Shown: positions 17,772-26,720, counted from the stretch's first letter. The stretch: DNA of 64,000 nucleotides from Paenibacillus ferrarius (GCF_002027705.1 NZ_MBTG01000056.1:247607-311606); one strand, 5' to 3'. Numbers and translations: made by a program. Notes: generated by a model not told the origin, from the letters alone.

Positions 17772-17961
17772 GTCTGTTCCTCTTTTCATTGCGTTTTCAA
17801 CTATTCTAAAGCAATTTGGTTTATCCCGCAATGAATGACAAGTTTCCGAGATGGAGTCGTAGGGACTTAGACCTATTTTGTTGAAATAAGCAGGTAAAGC
17901 TGGTTTTTTGCCGAAATATGTTGAATAACATGAATTTGGATAGATAGGAGAATTTAACCTT

Positions 17962-18819
17962 ATGCGCATGACAAAATGGTCCAAAGTTGCGGTTATTGGC
18001 ACAATCATGGGTACTTGCTTCACAGCGGGGGTATACGCTCAAGATGTCCTGCAGCGTGTGGATGCTTATTTGCGGAGTGACTTTAAAGTGATGGTTGACG
18101 GTAAACAGGTGAGTATGGCGAATCCACCCTTAATTTATAATAATGCGAGTTATTTGCCTGTAAAGGAATTGGGGGGGTACTTGGGAGCTTCTGTTAATTG
18201 GCAGGATAGCACGAAGACGATTTATATCAATCCGCGCGTCAGTACGCAGCAGCCTGCCGAGGGCAATGAGACGAATTATACGGAAATTGTTCTGCAATAT
18301 CCTTATCCGCAATATTTGGATTACTTAGGGAGAACTTATCCGGTTTTGGTGAATATGACTGATCAATACTATTACCGTCTGAAAGATCTCGACCGAATGG
18401 GTGTCTCTACAGCGGGACTAAGAAAAGCGAAAGAAAAGTACACGGAAGAAATTTATGTTAGTGAACAAGAGCTGAAGAAAAGCTGGAAAGAAACCCCGCA
18501 AATTTCGTATATGATTAATGAGCCGATTGTCATTACAGGTGAAGAGGATCCCGCAAAGCTCAAGGCACTCAGGGAGTATGTAAAAAACTTCCGCTACTAT
18601 GAACTTAATCAAGTGGCTTACATGACGAATCCAGTCATCATCGATGCTTTGCCTGAATTAAATACATACAGCTACATACTCTCCGAGAATAGGCATTTCT
18701 ATAGAACAACGCTTAAGCTTACTCAAACGAATGACAACAACAACATCAATGATAAACCGATGTATGTGGTTGGCAGTTCGTCCAAAGAAGACATTGAAGT
18801 AACAAGAGTGAACAAATAA
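17962..18819 (+). CDS. Exported stalk-domain (copper amine oxidase N-terminal-like) protein
   Basis: 285 residues with an N-terminal membrane or signal segment (about 8-27). Residues 40-92 show the stalk pattern KVMVDGKQV...PLIYNNASYLPVKELGGYLGASVNWQDSTKTIYI. The C-terminal two thirds is polar, rich in Tyr and Asn, and resembles nothing I know. Probably an envelope protein. AGGAG is 11 bases before the chosen ATG; a second in-frame ATG two codons on is possible. Related in domain to the protein at 7682. Confidence 0.7.
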   Translation: MRMTKWSKVAVIGTIMGTCFTAGVYAQDVLQRVDAYLRSDFKVMVDGKQVSMANPPLIYNNASYLPVKELGGYLGASVNWQDSTKTIYINPRVSTQQPAEGNETNYTEIVLQYPYPQYLDYLGRTYPVLVNMTDQYYYRLKDLDRMGVSTAGLRKAKEKYTEEIYVSEQELKKSWKETPQISYMINEPIVITGEEDPAKLKALREYVKNFRYYELNQVAYMTNPVIIDALPELNTYSYILSENRHFYRTTLKLTQTNDNNNINDKPMYVVGSSSKEDIEVTRVNK

Positions 18820-18820
18820 A

Positions 18821-19477
18821 TTAATTGCCCGTTTGCTGCTTCAAATAAAATATAGCAATTTGTGTACGATCACGGAGACTCAATTTACTAAGAATTTCAG
18901 TAATATAGTTCTTTACCGTACCTTCGCTCAGGAAAAGCTCCTGGGCGATTTCTTTATTCGAAAGGCCTTCGGAGATTTTAACAACAACCGACTGCTCGCT
19001 GGCCGTTAAGCCGTAGTCACTAAGCGCTTTGGGAGCTCGTGCAGAGGGGACTGAACTCGGGCTGATGAACGTTGTCAATTTTTTGGCGATGTCTGCATGA
19101 ATAAGCAGATTGCCTTGTTCCACCGTTTTGATGCCTTGGACGATCCGATCAGGCGAAATATTTTTGAGCAGATATCCGCTGGCTCCGTTTCGCAATGCTT
19201 GTATGATAAACTCGTCATCGTCGAATGTGGTAAGGATGAGGACGACAACGTGAGGATAGGCTTGCTTAATCTTCAGTGTGCCTTGGACACCGTCACAGAT
19301 AGGCATCCGAATGTCCATAAGAATAACGTCAACCTGTCCGCCGTTTTGGAGGAAAGCCAGCGCTTCATCGCCGTTCATGCAGGTGCCGACGACATCTATA
19401 TCTGGATCAAGTCCGATAATTAATTTCAAGCTTTCCCGGATAAAGGGATCATCATCTGTAATGAGTACTTGGATCAT
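18821..19477 (-). CDS. NarL/LuxR-type response regulator (LnrK-like)
   Basis: 218 residues: receiver domain (1-120) with DDD acidic pocket, phospho-aspartate in ILMDIRMP (about 55), and conserved Lys in YLLKN; LuxR HTH at 150-212 (LTASEQSVVVKISEGLSNKEIAQELFLSEGTVKNYI as the landmark region). It follows its kinase by 21 bases. The pair faces away from an LnrLMN-like ABC exporter starting 190 bases upstream of the kinase, and by analogy with B. subtilis lnrJK should switch that exporter on in response to membrane-active compounds. That functional link is inference. Confidence 0.85.
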   Translation of the reverse strand: MIQVLITDDDPFIRESLKLIIGLDPDIDVVGTCMNGDEALAFLQNGGQVDVILMDIRMPICDGVQGTLKIKQAYPHVVVLILTTFDDDEFIIQALRNGASGYLLKNISPDRIVQGIKTVEQGNLLIHADIAKKLTTFISPSSVPSARAPKALSDYGLTASEQSVVVKISEGLSNKEIAQELFLSEGTVKNYITEILSKLSLRDRTQIAIFYLKQQTGN

Positions 19478-19498
19478 GGTTTTCGGATCAATCCTCTC

Positions 19499-20635
19499 TT
19501 AATCGGTGTCATGGTGGCGAAACGTAGGCAAGACCGTCGTTATGGCGTAGTGGTCTTCGATCGTCACGAAGAGATGCCCGCCAATGAGCTTGCTGCGCTC
19601 TTCCATACCTTTCATGCCGATGCCTTTGACATAAGGCGCTTGCGGTGTCTTGCCATTATTCGTTATACGCATGGTAATTTGCTTTGGCTCGTAAGTCAAT
19701 TGAATATTCACGCGAGTGGCGCTGCCGTGACGAATTGCATTCGTGATGGCTTCTTGCGCATTGCGGTATAGAATGAAGGATAGGCTCGGATACAGCACGT
19801 AAGGCATACCTTCAAGCGCAACCTCGATCGAGATGCCATTCTCTTGGGTCAGATCCTCGATAAGTCGATCTAGCGAGTAAGTTTGCAAGGAATCTTCATC
19901 TGGCTTCAACCGACGAACCGTAGAGCGCAGCATCTCCATGCCTTCTGTTAGTTGGTCTCGCACGGATGCCAGCATTTCCATTCCCTTGCTTGGCTGAGTC
20001 GGTATAATCCGAAGGGAGGCCTCCATCATCATTTTTAGGCGTATGAGCTTGTGGCCTAATTCATCGTGAATATCACGAGAAATCCGATTGCGCTCTTCTA
20101 TTTGTGCAATGTTTTCGACTTGTCGGGCATAATCCATCAGCTGCGAACGCGCTTCATCCAGTTCATAGTGCTGCCTTCGCAATTGGTCATAGAGCAGCTC
20201 AACATCATCTTTATTTTGATTAATACGCTGCATATGCAGCAGAAGCATGCTTGTAGCGAGGAAAATTAAATTTGCTATGACATAATCATTGCCGGACTGG
20301 TTATGCAGCGATAGATTCAGTACGATGATCTGAATACCTAAGAATGAGAAACGAGTCCCCTGATTCATACTAGGAATATAAGACAACAGTGTGGAGTAGA
20401 AGAGTATAAACAAGATGCCGTCATAGTGATAACTCAGCCACCCGCTGAATCCTATTTCGAGCAAAAGCATCCAAGCTGATTTGGAGAAAACGATCCTGCG
20501 CAATTCCGCTATCCAAAGAAATAGGAGAATAACAAATACATAGGCGCCGTTGGACATGTAGCTTTCAAGAAACATAGACGCGACGGCTGGGATGAGTATG
20601 AGCAAATATCGTGTAATGGTCAGTAAAGGCGTCAA
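19499..20635 (-). CDS. DesK/NarX-type membrane sensor histidine kinase (LnrJ-like)
   Basis: 378 residues: about five membrane helices (residues 5-135), a coiled linker, dimerisation domain with phospho-histidine in ISRDIHDELGHKL (about 185-197) and a HATPase with NAQEAITNAIRHG and KGIGMKGMEER. Class HisKA_3. Start set at TTG 20635 preceded by AAGGAAGGG; the longer frame from 20749 would add a hydrophilic stretch lacking any binding site. Little extracytoplasmic sequence is present, so it likely senses signals within the membrane. Confidence 0.83.
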   Translation of the reverse strand: MTPLLTITRYLLILIPAVASMFLESYMSNGAYVFVILLFLWIAELRRIVFSKSAWMLLLEIGFSGWLSYHYDGILFILFYSTLLSYIPSMNQGTRFSFLGIQIIVLNLSLHNQSGNDYVIANLIFLATSMLLLHMQRINQNKDDVELLYDQLRRQHYELDEARSQLMDYARQVENIAQIEERNRISRDIHDELGHKLIRLKMMMEASLRIIPTQPSKGMEMLASVRDQLTEGMEMLRSTVRRLKPDEDSLQTYSLDRLIEDLTQENGISIEVALEGMPYVLYPSLSFILYRNAQEAITNAIRHGSATRVNIQLTYEPKQITMRITNNGKTPQAPYVKGIGMKGMEERSKLIGGHLFVTIEDHYAITTVLPTFRHHDTD

Positions 20636-20828
20636 TCGGTTCCCTTCCTTTAGAGGCAAGTGTAAGCAAAGTATAACATAGATGGGAAGCGGGTTTACAC
20701 GCCTTTTTTTCATGAAAGTATGACTTTCGTCACCTTGGGAAATGACCATTTCTACCTGTTGCAGCAGGCAATCAAAGGTACAATAAGGTTAATAAGGGAG
20801 AAGGAAGCAGGAAGAAGGAGTGAATGCG

Positions 20829-21764
20829 ATGAGTTTTGTTCAAATAAAAGATGTAGTTAAAAAATATAGCCACCAAATTTCAGTGGATCACTTGAATTTA
20901 ACTATTCAGGAAGGGGAAATCTTCGGGCTGCTCGGGCCCAATGGCGCGGGCAAAAGCACAACGATCAAGATGTTAAGCGGCCTTCTGAAAATAGATCAGG
21001 GTGAGATGATTGTGGATGGATTGTCCGTAGCCAAGGATATGCTGGAAGTGAAGCGCAAGATTGGTCTTGTTCCACAGGAGCTGGCCATTTTTGAAACGCT
21101 AACGGCCCGAGAAAATGTCACTTTTTTCGCCAGATTATACGGGTTAAGCGGCAAGCTGCTCAAAGAACGCGTAGAGGAAGCGCTGGCTTTCGTTGGACTA
21201 TCCGATCGGGCTCGTGATAAACCAAACTCTTTTTCCGGCGGAATGAAGCGGCGCTTAAATATCGCCTGTGCCATTATGCATCACCCCAAATTAATCATTA
21301 TGGATGAACCCACCGTAGGAATTGATCCGCAGTCTCGCAATCACATATTGGACTCTGTAAGATCACTTAATCGCATGGGTTCGACGATCATCTACACCTC
21401 TCACTATATGGAAGAAGTCTCTGCGATATCTTCACGGGTGGGCATTATGGATCATGGCCATCTCATTGCTTGCGGTACGCAGGAAGAACTGCGCAGTAAA
21501 GTGGCACAGGACAACAAAGTCGTCCTGCAAGTTGCCCATTTAAAGGATGAAGCTGTCAAGGAGCTTAGAGAGCATCCGCGGATTAAGCAAGTAACGGTCC
21601 AAGATCAGCTTATTGAGCTGCTGGTCGGCTCCTCGCAAGCCTATTTGCAAGATATCCTGTTCATTTTGGCCAAATATGATGTGAAGATTCAATCGCTCAC
21701 ACAGGTGGAGCCCGATCTTGAGGCCTTATTCCTGTCTTTGACCGGAAGAACCTTAAGGGACTAG
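20829..21764 (+). CDS. ABC exporter ATP-binding subunit, LnrL-like
   Basis: 311 residues, the same length as LnrL (YfiL) of B. subtilis. Walker A GPNGAGKST, signature FSGGMKRRLNIA, Walker B IIMDEPTVGIDP and switch histidine in YTSHYMEEV are intact; the C-terminal 90 residues are the DUF4162-type extension. AGGAG precedes ATG 20829 by eight bases; the GTG at 20820 overlaps it. First gene of a three-gene exporter operon; LnrLMN pumps linear polyketides such as linearmycins, which is only a suggestion here. Confidence 0.86.
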   Translation: MSFVQIKDVVKKYSHQISVDHLNLTIQEGEIFGLLGPNGAGKSTTIKMLSGLLKIDQGEMIVDGLSVAKDMLEVKRKIGLVPQELAIFETLTARENVTFFARLYGLSGKLLKERVEEALAFVGLSDRARDKPNSFSGGMKRRLNIACAIMHHPKLIIMDEPTVGIDPQSRNHILDSVRSLNRMGSTIIYTSHYMEEVSAISSRVGIMDHGHLIACGTQEELRSKVAQDNKVVLQVAHLKDEAVKELREHPRIKQVTVQDQLIELLVGSSQAYLQDILFILAKYDVKIQSLTQVEPDLEALFLSLTGRTLRD

Positions 21765-21776
21765 GGGGGATTCAGG

Positions 21777-22958
21777 GTGCAGATATGGACGATAGCGAGA
21801 TATGAAGTGCTGCGTATGCTGCGATTGCGATATGTATTTATCATTCAATTTTTGATGCCTATGCTGCTTATTTTCATCTTGGGCTCGGCGCTTTCCGGTG
21901 AATTCAAGGTGGGAGATCACAATTTGAAGTCCGTGAAATTAACCGTGGTTCAAGGCGATAACGGGCCAATGAATGCGGCGATGACCAGCTTTCTAGAGGC
22001 TCCTGAGATCAAGAAGATGCTTCAGGCTGACTTCGTTGCATCACGCGCTGAAGCTGTGGATCGGCTTAAGACAGGAACCTCGGAATTTGCGCTCGTCATT
22101 CCAAGTGATTTCAGCAAACAGGTGCTGGCAGGGAACGAAGCGCAGTGGGAGATGATTCTTGGCAATGATTACGGCCAAAATCTGACCGCTCAGATGGTGC
22201 TTCGCTCCTTTTTGGATCAAGTAAACCTGAGCCAAGCGGCCATTATCGCGGCCGGTCCGAGTGCGGCGGGACAGCTTGGGCAGCATGGCGTGCCTGCTGC
22301 TGCACAGGGAGAAGCTGCATCCCATGTACAGGTTGGCAATCTGACGACGTCCTCTGCCAGCTATACGGCTATGCAGTATTATGCGGCATCGATGCTAGTG
22401 ATGTTTTTGCTGTACTCCGGGATGTCTACGGCGTTAAGTCTTCAAGCAGAAAAGGAGAAGCATACCTTATCTAGACTGAATGCAATGCCAATTCACGAGT
22501 ACAAAATTTTAGTTGGGAAAGTATTGGGAAATACGCTCGTTTCCATCTGCCAAGCAGCTGTTATTGTTGCGGCTACGATTGTTTTCTACGGAGTGGATTG
22601 GGGGAACTCCTTTTTGTTGCTTTTCCTTGTTTGCTTGGGAATCATTCTGGGTTCCATGAGTCTTGCGGTATTGATAACCTTTTTGACCAAAACATCCAAA
22701 GCCATCAGCACATCGTTCCAAATGATCATCTTGGTCATGTCTTTCTTAAGCGGAGGATTCACGCCTTTGCCGGATGGATTGTTGCAGCAACTGGGTACAT
22801 GCACACTGAATTATTGGGGCATGCAGGGAATGCTCCGCATTATGCTTGGAAGCAATCCGGCGGTAATTGGTCACCATTTATTCGTCTTGGCATGCATGGG
22901 CGGCGGTTTGCTGCTTGTTTCCCTGATTGCTTACCGAAAGGCGGGATATCATGAATAG
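21777..22958 (+). CDS. ABC-2 permease subunit, LnrM-like
   Basis: 393 residues with ABC-2 topology: one N-terminal helix (about 20-40), a long extracytoplasmic domain (about 45-195), then five helices from residue 200. EKEKHTLSRLNAMPIHEYKILVGK is the cytoplasmic coupling segment. Length agrees with LnrM (about 396). Start is GTG with GGGGGG seven to eight bases upstream, 12 bases after the ATPase gene. Its end overlaps the next permease by eight bases. Confidence 0.82.
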   Translation: MQIWTIARYEVLRMLRLRYVFIIQFLMPMLLIFILGSALSGEFKVGDHNLKSVKLTVVQGDNGPMNAAMTSFLEAPEIKKMLQADFVASRAEAVDRLKTGTSEFALVIPSDFSKQVLAGNEAQWEMILGNDYGQNLTAQMVLRSFLDQVNLSQAAIIAAGPSAAGQLGQHGVPAAAQGEAASHVQVGNLTTSSASYTAMQYYAASMLVMFLLYSGMSTALSLQAEKEKHTLSRLNAMPIHEYKILVGKVLGNTLVSICQAAVIVAATIVFYGVDWGNSFLLLFLVCLGIILGSMSLAVLITFLTKTSKAISTSFQMIILVMSFLSGGFTPLPDGLLQQLGTCTLNYWGMQGMLRIMLGSNPAVIGHHLFVLACMGGGLLLVSLIAYRKAGYHE

Positions 22959-24105
22959 TTTATATATTGCGATGAATATGCTGCGCCGTACGATTTTTCA
23001 GAAAAAAGGGTTCTTGATGTACTTGCTCATTCCAACTGCCGCGGTTTCTCTCATTATCGGAGTGATGGGAAAACAAACCGATAATCGCGTAGACATTGCT
23101 TATATCAACAAAGATCAGGGAACATTAGGGGCTCACCTAATTCATGAGTTGTCCTTATTGCCGGACTATCGTTTGCAAGAGCAGCAATCGGAAGCAAGTT
23201 TAAAAGATAATGTCGTAAAACAAAAAGTCAGTGCGGCCTTTCAGATTCCTGACGGCTTTAGCGAGTCGCTGCTGCAGGGTTCCCCCGCGCAAGTTGATAT
23301 GTTCCAATTAAATAGCAATGAGGCCTCCATTACGCTCAAACTGACATTAGATAGCCAAATAGCCAGGTATCAAGATACGACGGATCTGTTTCGCAAACAA
23401 GGTCTTCAAGAAGCGGCATTGCGAGAGGCCGTGGAGAAGACTCTAACCCAAATGGAGAAACACCAAGTCAAAGCGCAAATGACGGATCTTGGCTTGTATG
23501 TGAATCCGAATATGCATATAGTCATTGGTTTCATGCTCATGTTCATGATGGGCGTCATTAATAACACGGTCTCCGTCATCATGGAGGATCGCAGGATGAG
23601 GACCCTGGCGAGAACCTTTACGGCGCCGGTTCGCTCCTTCGAAATTATACTTGGCAATTTCATAGGCAGTTTCCTCGTAGGAACATTGCAGGTTGTGGTC
23701 ATTCTGTTCGTCACACGGTACGTAATGCATTATGAATATGGGCTGCCGTTCCTTTCGCAATTTATCATTTTGGAATTTTTCTTATTGGCGAGTATGGGCA
23801 TTGCAAGTGCCGTTGCGGGAATGGTGAAAAGCTCGACCAACATGAGCGTCATCAATTCTCTCGTCGTGACTCCCACCTGCATGCTCGGAGGCTGCTTCTG
23901 GCCGGTGAGCTTGATGCCGGACTGGATGCAGAAAATAGCCAACTTCGTGCCTCAGAAATGGGCCATCGAAGCCATTCAGCGGATGGCTTCTGGACAGACC
24001 TTGTCCCAAATGTGGATGCACATGGGCGTGTTGACACTGTTTGCTTTGATCCTGCTGGGCATTGGTTCGGTGATTCTTAGACCGGCAGATGCTGAGGTGG
24101 GGTAA
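22951..24105 (+). CDS. ABC-2 permease subunit, LnrN-like
   Basis: 384 residues, as LnrN (about 385), with the same one-plus-five helix plan as its neighbour, to which it is a distant paralogue; the two would form a heterodimeric channel. EDRRMRTLARTFTAPVRSFEIILGN is the coupling region. ATG 22951 has AAAGGCGGGA upstream and lies within the end of the preceding gene, so translation is coupled. Ends at a strong terminator. Confidence 0.83.
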   Translation: MNSLYIAMNMLRRTIFQKKGFLMYLLIPTAAVSLIIGVMGKQTDNRVDIAYINKDQGTLGAHLIHELSLLPDYRLQEQQSEASLKDNVVKQKVSAAFQIPDGFSESLLQGSPAQVDMFQLNSNEASITLKLTLDSQIARYQDTTDLFRKQGLQEAALREAVEKTLTQMEKHQVKAQMTDLGLYVNPNMHIVIGFMLMFMMGVINNTVSVIMEDRRMRTLARTFTAPVRSFEIILGNFIGSFLVGTLQVVVILFVTRYVMHYEYGLPFLSQFIILEFFLLASMGIASAVAGMVKSSTNMSVINSLVVTPTCMLGGCFWPVSLMPDWMQKIANFVPQKWAIEAIQRMASGQTLSQMWMHMGVLTLFALILLGIGSVILRPADAEVG

Positions 24106-24112
24106 AAGCAAT

Positions 24113-24146
24113 AAAAGGGCTACCTGCCAAGGCGGGTAGCCCTTTT
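24113..24146 (+). terminator. Terminator of the LnrLMN-like operon
   Basis: AAAAGGGCTACC pairs with GGGTAGCCCTTTT; six bases after the stop codon. Confidence 0.88.
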
Positions 24147-24160
24147 GTATGTGAAATGAT

Positions 24161-24265
24161 TTAGATAAAGAAAGCGCTGGAAATAATTACTAATAAAATG
24201 AAGAGTACCAAAATAGCTGCGGAAGAATTATAACCTACTCCACCAACACCTGCTTCATAACCCAT
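24161..24265 (-). CDS. YjcZ family sporulation micro-protein
   Basis: A 34-residue ORF on the minus strand: MGYEAGVGGVGYNSSAAILV followed by LFILLVIISSAFFI. The Gly/Tyr-rich start and single C-terminal membrane helix are the signature of YjcZ-type sporulation proteins, small membrane proteins made in the sporangium and often found in multiple copies. AAAGGGTGA stands eight bases before the ATG. It is too short for most gene finders. Convergent with the exporter operon whose terminator lies 15 bases beyond the stop codon. Confidence 0.85.
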   Translation of the reverse strand: MGYEAGVGGVGYNSSAAILVLFILLVIISSAFFI

Positions 24266-24488
24266 TCAAAATCACCCTTTCGCTTGATATCTCTGTTTCG
24301 TTTGTCTTGCATGGTTAGCATATGGCAGCAGGACTCGGAAGGAATGGGCTTTTCAGGTTGACATAGATGATTGTGCTCCTGTACCTATAGGGAAGATAAA
24401 CTTGGGGGAAATATGATACAATGTAACGATGTCATGACTTGCCTGCTAGCAGGCTTTTGAAATAGGGGAAGGAAGGGTGAGAATTCAA

Positions 24489-24725
24489 ATGGCTGTTACA
24501 GCAAATGAAGTGGCGGAGTGGATGCTGGAGAGGCTCAAGTCCGCAGGAATTTTACATCAAAAAGAAGCCGTTGATTATATTACTCAGCATTATGGGGAAT
24601 CGTTTATTTATGTAAATGAAAATGGCAATCAAGCGATCTCCAAAGAAGTGAAAAAAATCTTCAAGAAATTACATGGCGGCAAAGCAGCGTGGGAACGTGA
24701 CGGTTTTTTCTGGGGATGGCAATAA
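24489..24725 (+). CDS. Small DUF6953-like protein
   Basis: 78 residues, soluble, containing EVAEWMLERL, a helical N-terminal part and an aromatic tail (AAWERDGFFWGWQ). It looks like the DUF6953 family of paenibacilli and bacilli, unknown in function (from memory). AAGGGTGA lies before the ATG at 24489; a GTG at 24477 preceded by AGGGG is an alternative start adding four residues. Ends before a terminator. Confidence 0.65.
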   Translation: MAVTANEVAEWMLERLKSAGILHQKEAVDYITQHYGESFIYVNENGNQAISKEVKKIFKKLHGGKAAWERDGFFWGWQ

Positions 24726-24772
24726 AGAAGGAATATTTGGGGAAATAGGATAAATATTTTCTGTCCAATTAG

Positions 24773-24807
24773 GCTGAAGCCCGTTTGAACAGGCGTCAGC
24801 TTTTTTT
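24773..24807 (+). terminator. Terminator of the DUF6953-like gene
   Basis: GCTGA/TCAGC outer and GTT/AAC inner pairing, followed by seven T. Confidence 0.7.
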
Positions 24808-24940
24808 GTGCTTTTTTCCTTAAAAAATGTCAATAATCCAAGTTGCTAAAACATAGAATTCATAATAAGATAAGATTAAGAAGAGAAGTTGTCTGAATAT
24901 TTAAATAAAATAAAACGCACCAATTATGGAGGGGATTGCC

Positions 24941-25537
24941 GTGAGTAAGAGTCATGAAGTAGAGTACTGCAACCTAGAGTTACGATTTGATCGCCGGCTG
25001 ATCCGGAACTTCATTAAAGCGCTCATTCAGGAAGGTTATTCTCTGTATTGGAACGAAAGCGACGTGCAGTTCATCATTTCCATTCGTACCGGACGGAAGC
25101 TCATCAAGCTGAAATTCGAACGAATCGGTGAGAAGTATAAAATAGTTGGCAACTATTCCTTCAAGGATGAGAAGCTGGCTGAGATGATGGAGAAGCTGAT
25201 CGGAGACACACGTGGTCACGCTGTAGTGAAAAGATTCAAGGATCGGCAAATTCTCATTGAGAATATTATGTTCGGTGAAATTATTCGCATGGTAGAAATC
25301 AGCGGCATCGAGCATAAAGTGCTGTATCAGAAGGAGCCTGCCGTGACAGTAGAAGAAGTCATGCAAGCGCTGCGATCCAAACGGACCGACGAAAGAATTC
25401 CTATTTTGCGTATGGAGTTGGATTATGAACTCACTACACTTCATGATGCGATGGCTTCAGGCGATGTCAAAGCAGTCGCGGAGAGCAAAATGAAGTTAAT
25501 TGAACTACGACAAGAAATGCTTTTATTGGAGATGTGA
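24941..25537 (+). CDS. Conserved hypothetical cytoplasmic protein
   Basis: 198 residues, rich in Lys, Arg and Glu, no signal peptide or membrane helix. N-terminal half looks alpha/beta (NLELRFDRRLIRNFIKALIQEG, then FIISIRTGRKLIKLKFE); the C-terminal 45 residues are strongly helical and could be a coiled coil. I do not recognise the family. Start is GTG 24941 with GGAGGGG six bases before; the longer frame from 24926 would include this site. Flanked by terminators on both sides, so it is a single-gene unit. Confidence 0.65.
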   Translation: MSKSHEVEYCNLELRFDRRLIRNFIKALIQEGYSLYWNESDVQFIISIRTGRKLIKLKFERIGEKYKIVGNYSFKDEKLAEMMEKLIGDTRGHAVVKRFKDRQILIENIMFGEIIRMVEISGIEHKVLYQKEPAVTVEEVMQALRSKRTDERIPILRMELDYELTTLHDAMASGDVKAVAESKMKLIELRQEMLLLEM

Positions 25538-25560
25538 GAATGAATAGTGGATTTAAGTAA

Positions 25561-25597
25561 AAAGAGAGCCTGTATGTAACCATATGGACTCTCTTTT
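25561..25597 (+). terminator. Terminator after the hypothetical gene
   Basis: AAAGAGAG pairs with CTCTCTTT; U tract follows. Confidence 0.7.
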
Positions 25598-25617
25598 ATG
25601 TTTACAAAAAGTTATAC

Positions 25618-25646
25618 TTGTGAATTTAATTGGCATCGACTATAAT
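25618..25646 (+). promoter_or_regulatory. SigA promoter of the glycoside ABC operon
   Basis: TTGTGA (25618-25623) and a perfect TATAAT (25641-25646) are 17 bases apart. Transcription would start near 25653, immediately before operator 1. The 286-base gap 25538-25823 holds a terminator, this promoter and two operators, no gene. Confidence 0.82.
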
Positions 25647-25655
25647 CAACTCATG

Positions 25656-25677
25656 AAAGTTAAAGCACTTAAACTTT
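25656..25677. promoter_or_regulatory. Operator 1 of the glycoside operon (LacI-type inverted repeat)
   Basis: A 22-base inverted repeat with arms AAAGTT and AACTTT and core AAAGCACTTAA, directly downstream of the -10 box. It differs from operator 2 at two central positions. Confidence 0.75.
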
Positions 25678-25750
25678 GTGCGGATCCAAACTTTCATTGA
25701 TTTTTTAAAATGTTACCTTTATTCATTTTAAAAGGGGGATGTCACGACAT

Positions 25751-25772
25751 AAAGTTAAAGCGGTTAAACTTT
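25751..25772. promoter_or_regulatory. Operator 2 of the glycoside operon
   Basis: Same 22-base inverted repeat with central CG (AAAGCGGTTAA), the typical centre of a LacI-family operator. 95 bases from operator 1, about nine helical turns, which would allow looping. Confidence 0.72.
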
Positions 25773-25823
25773 AAAGACATGAAATGATTACTTAGAAAAA
25801 CAGTAGAAGGGGGAGCGGTTTCG

Positions 25824-26720
25824 CTGAGTGCTAGCAGAGGAAGTCGTCGAGAGAGCAAGTACTTTTATATGTTCGTTTCACCCTGGATCATCGGCTTCAT
25901 CGTTTTTGCTTTATTTCCAATTGGTGCATCGTTTTATTACAGCTTCACCGAGTACGATATTATTCACTCACCGGTGTTCGTTGGCGTGCAGAATTATACG
26001 GAACTTTTCAAAGACGAACAGTTCTGGAACTCGATTAAAGTAACATTAAAGTACACGTTTTTTAGTGTTCCGCTAACGCTTTTGCTATCCTTATCTTTTG
26101 CGATGCTGATTAATCAAAAAATTCCGTTCCGCGGCTTTTTTCGCACAGCAATGTATTTTCCCAGCATGATTTCGGGTGTTTCCATGTCGTTGCTGTTTTT
26201 CTGGGTGTTTAACCCGCAAGCCGGATTATTCAATTATGGACTGTCCTTCTTCGGTATAGAGCCGATACACTGGCTTCTCGATCAGAAGTACGCCATGTGG
26301 GCGCTTATTATTATGTCCTTTTGGGGAATGGGTGCTGGAATGCTTATCTTCCTGGCAGGCTTGCAAGGTGTGCCAGCCAGCTTGTTAGAAGCGGCAAGGC
26401 TTGATGGCGCAGGACGCTGGAGATCATTTTGGAATGTAACGTTCCCGATCATTTCGCCTGTATTTTTATTCCAGCTGATTATTGGTATGATCGATTCTTT
26501 CCAGGTATTCACACAAGCGTATGCGATGACGCAGGGCGGTCCCAATTATTCCACATGGTTTTATGTCTACAACATTTATGTAAACGCATTTAAAAATTTC
26601 CGCTATGGCTATGCATCCGCCATGTCCTGGCTGCTGCTCCTTGCCGTTATGTTCGTCACCTTCCTCATTATGAAAGCATCCAATCGATTCGTGCATTATG
26701 AAGGAGGATCGAATACATGA
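25824..26720 (+). CDS. Sugar ABC transporter permease 1 (MalF/UgpA type), probable CTG start
   Basis: 298 residues if begun at CTG 25824; six membrane helices and the EAA loop EAARLDGAGRWRSFWNVTFPI (about residues 190-205), which docks to the ATPase. The first ATG in frame (25869) would give MFVSPWIIGF without the basic N-terminus usual here and has no good ribosome binding site. Upstream of it lies SASRGSRRESKYFY, as expected for the family, and the only possible start is CTG, placed eight bases after AAGGGGGAG; no ATG, GTG or TTG occurs in frame between it and the stop at 25785. Import permease for an oligosaccharide; no MsmX-type ATPase gene is nearby, so a shared one is probably used. Confidence 0.85.
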   Translation: MSASRGSRRESKYFYMFVSPWIIGFIVFALFPIGASFYYSFTEYDIIHSPVFVGVQNYTELFKDEQFWNSIKVTLKYTFFSVPLTLLLSLSFAMLINQKIPFRGFFRTAMYFPSMISGVSMSLLFFWVFNPQAGLFNYGLSFFGIEPIHWLLDQKYAMWALIIMSFWGMGAGMLIFLAGLQGVPASLLEAARLDGAGRWRSFWNVTFPIISPVFLFQLIIGMIDSFQVFTQAYAMTQGGPNYSTWFYVYNIYVNAFKNFRYGYASAMSWLLLLAVMFVTFLIMKASNRFVHYEGGSNT

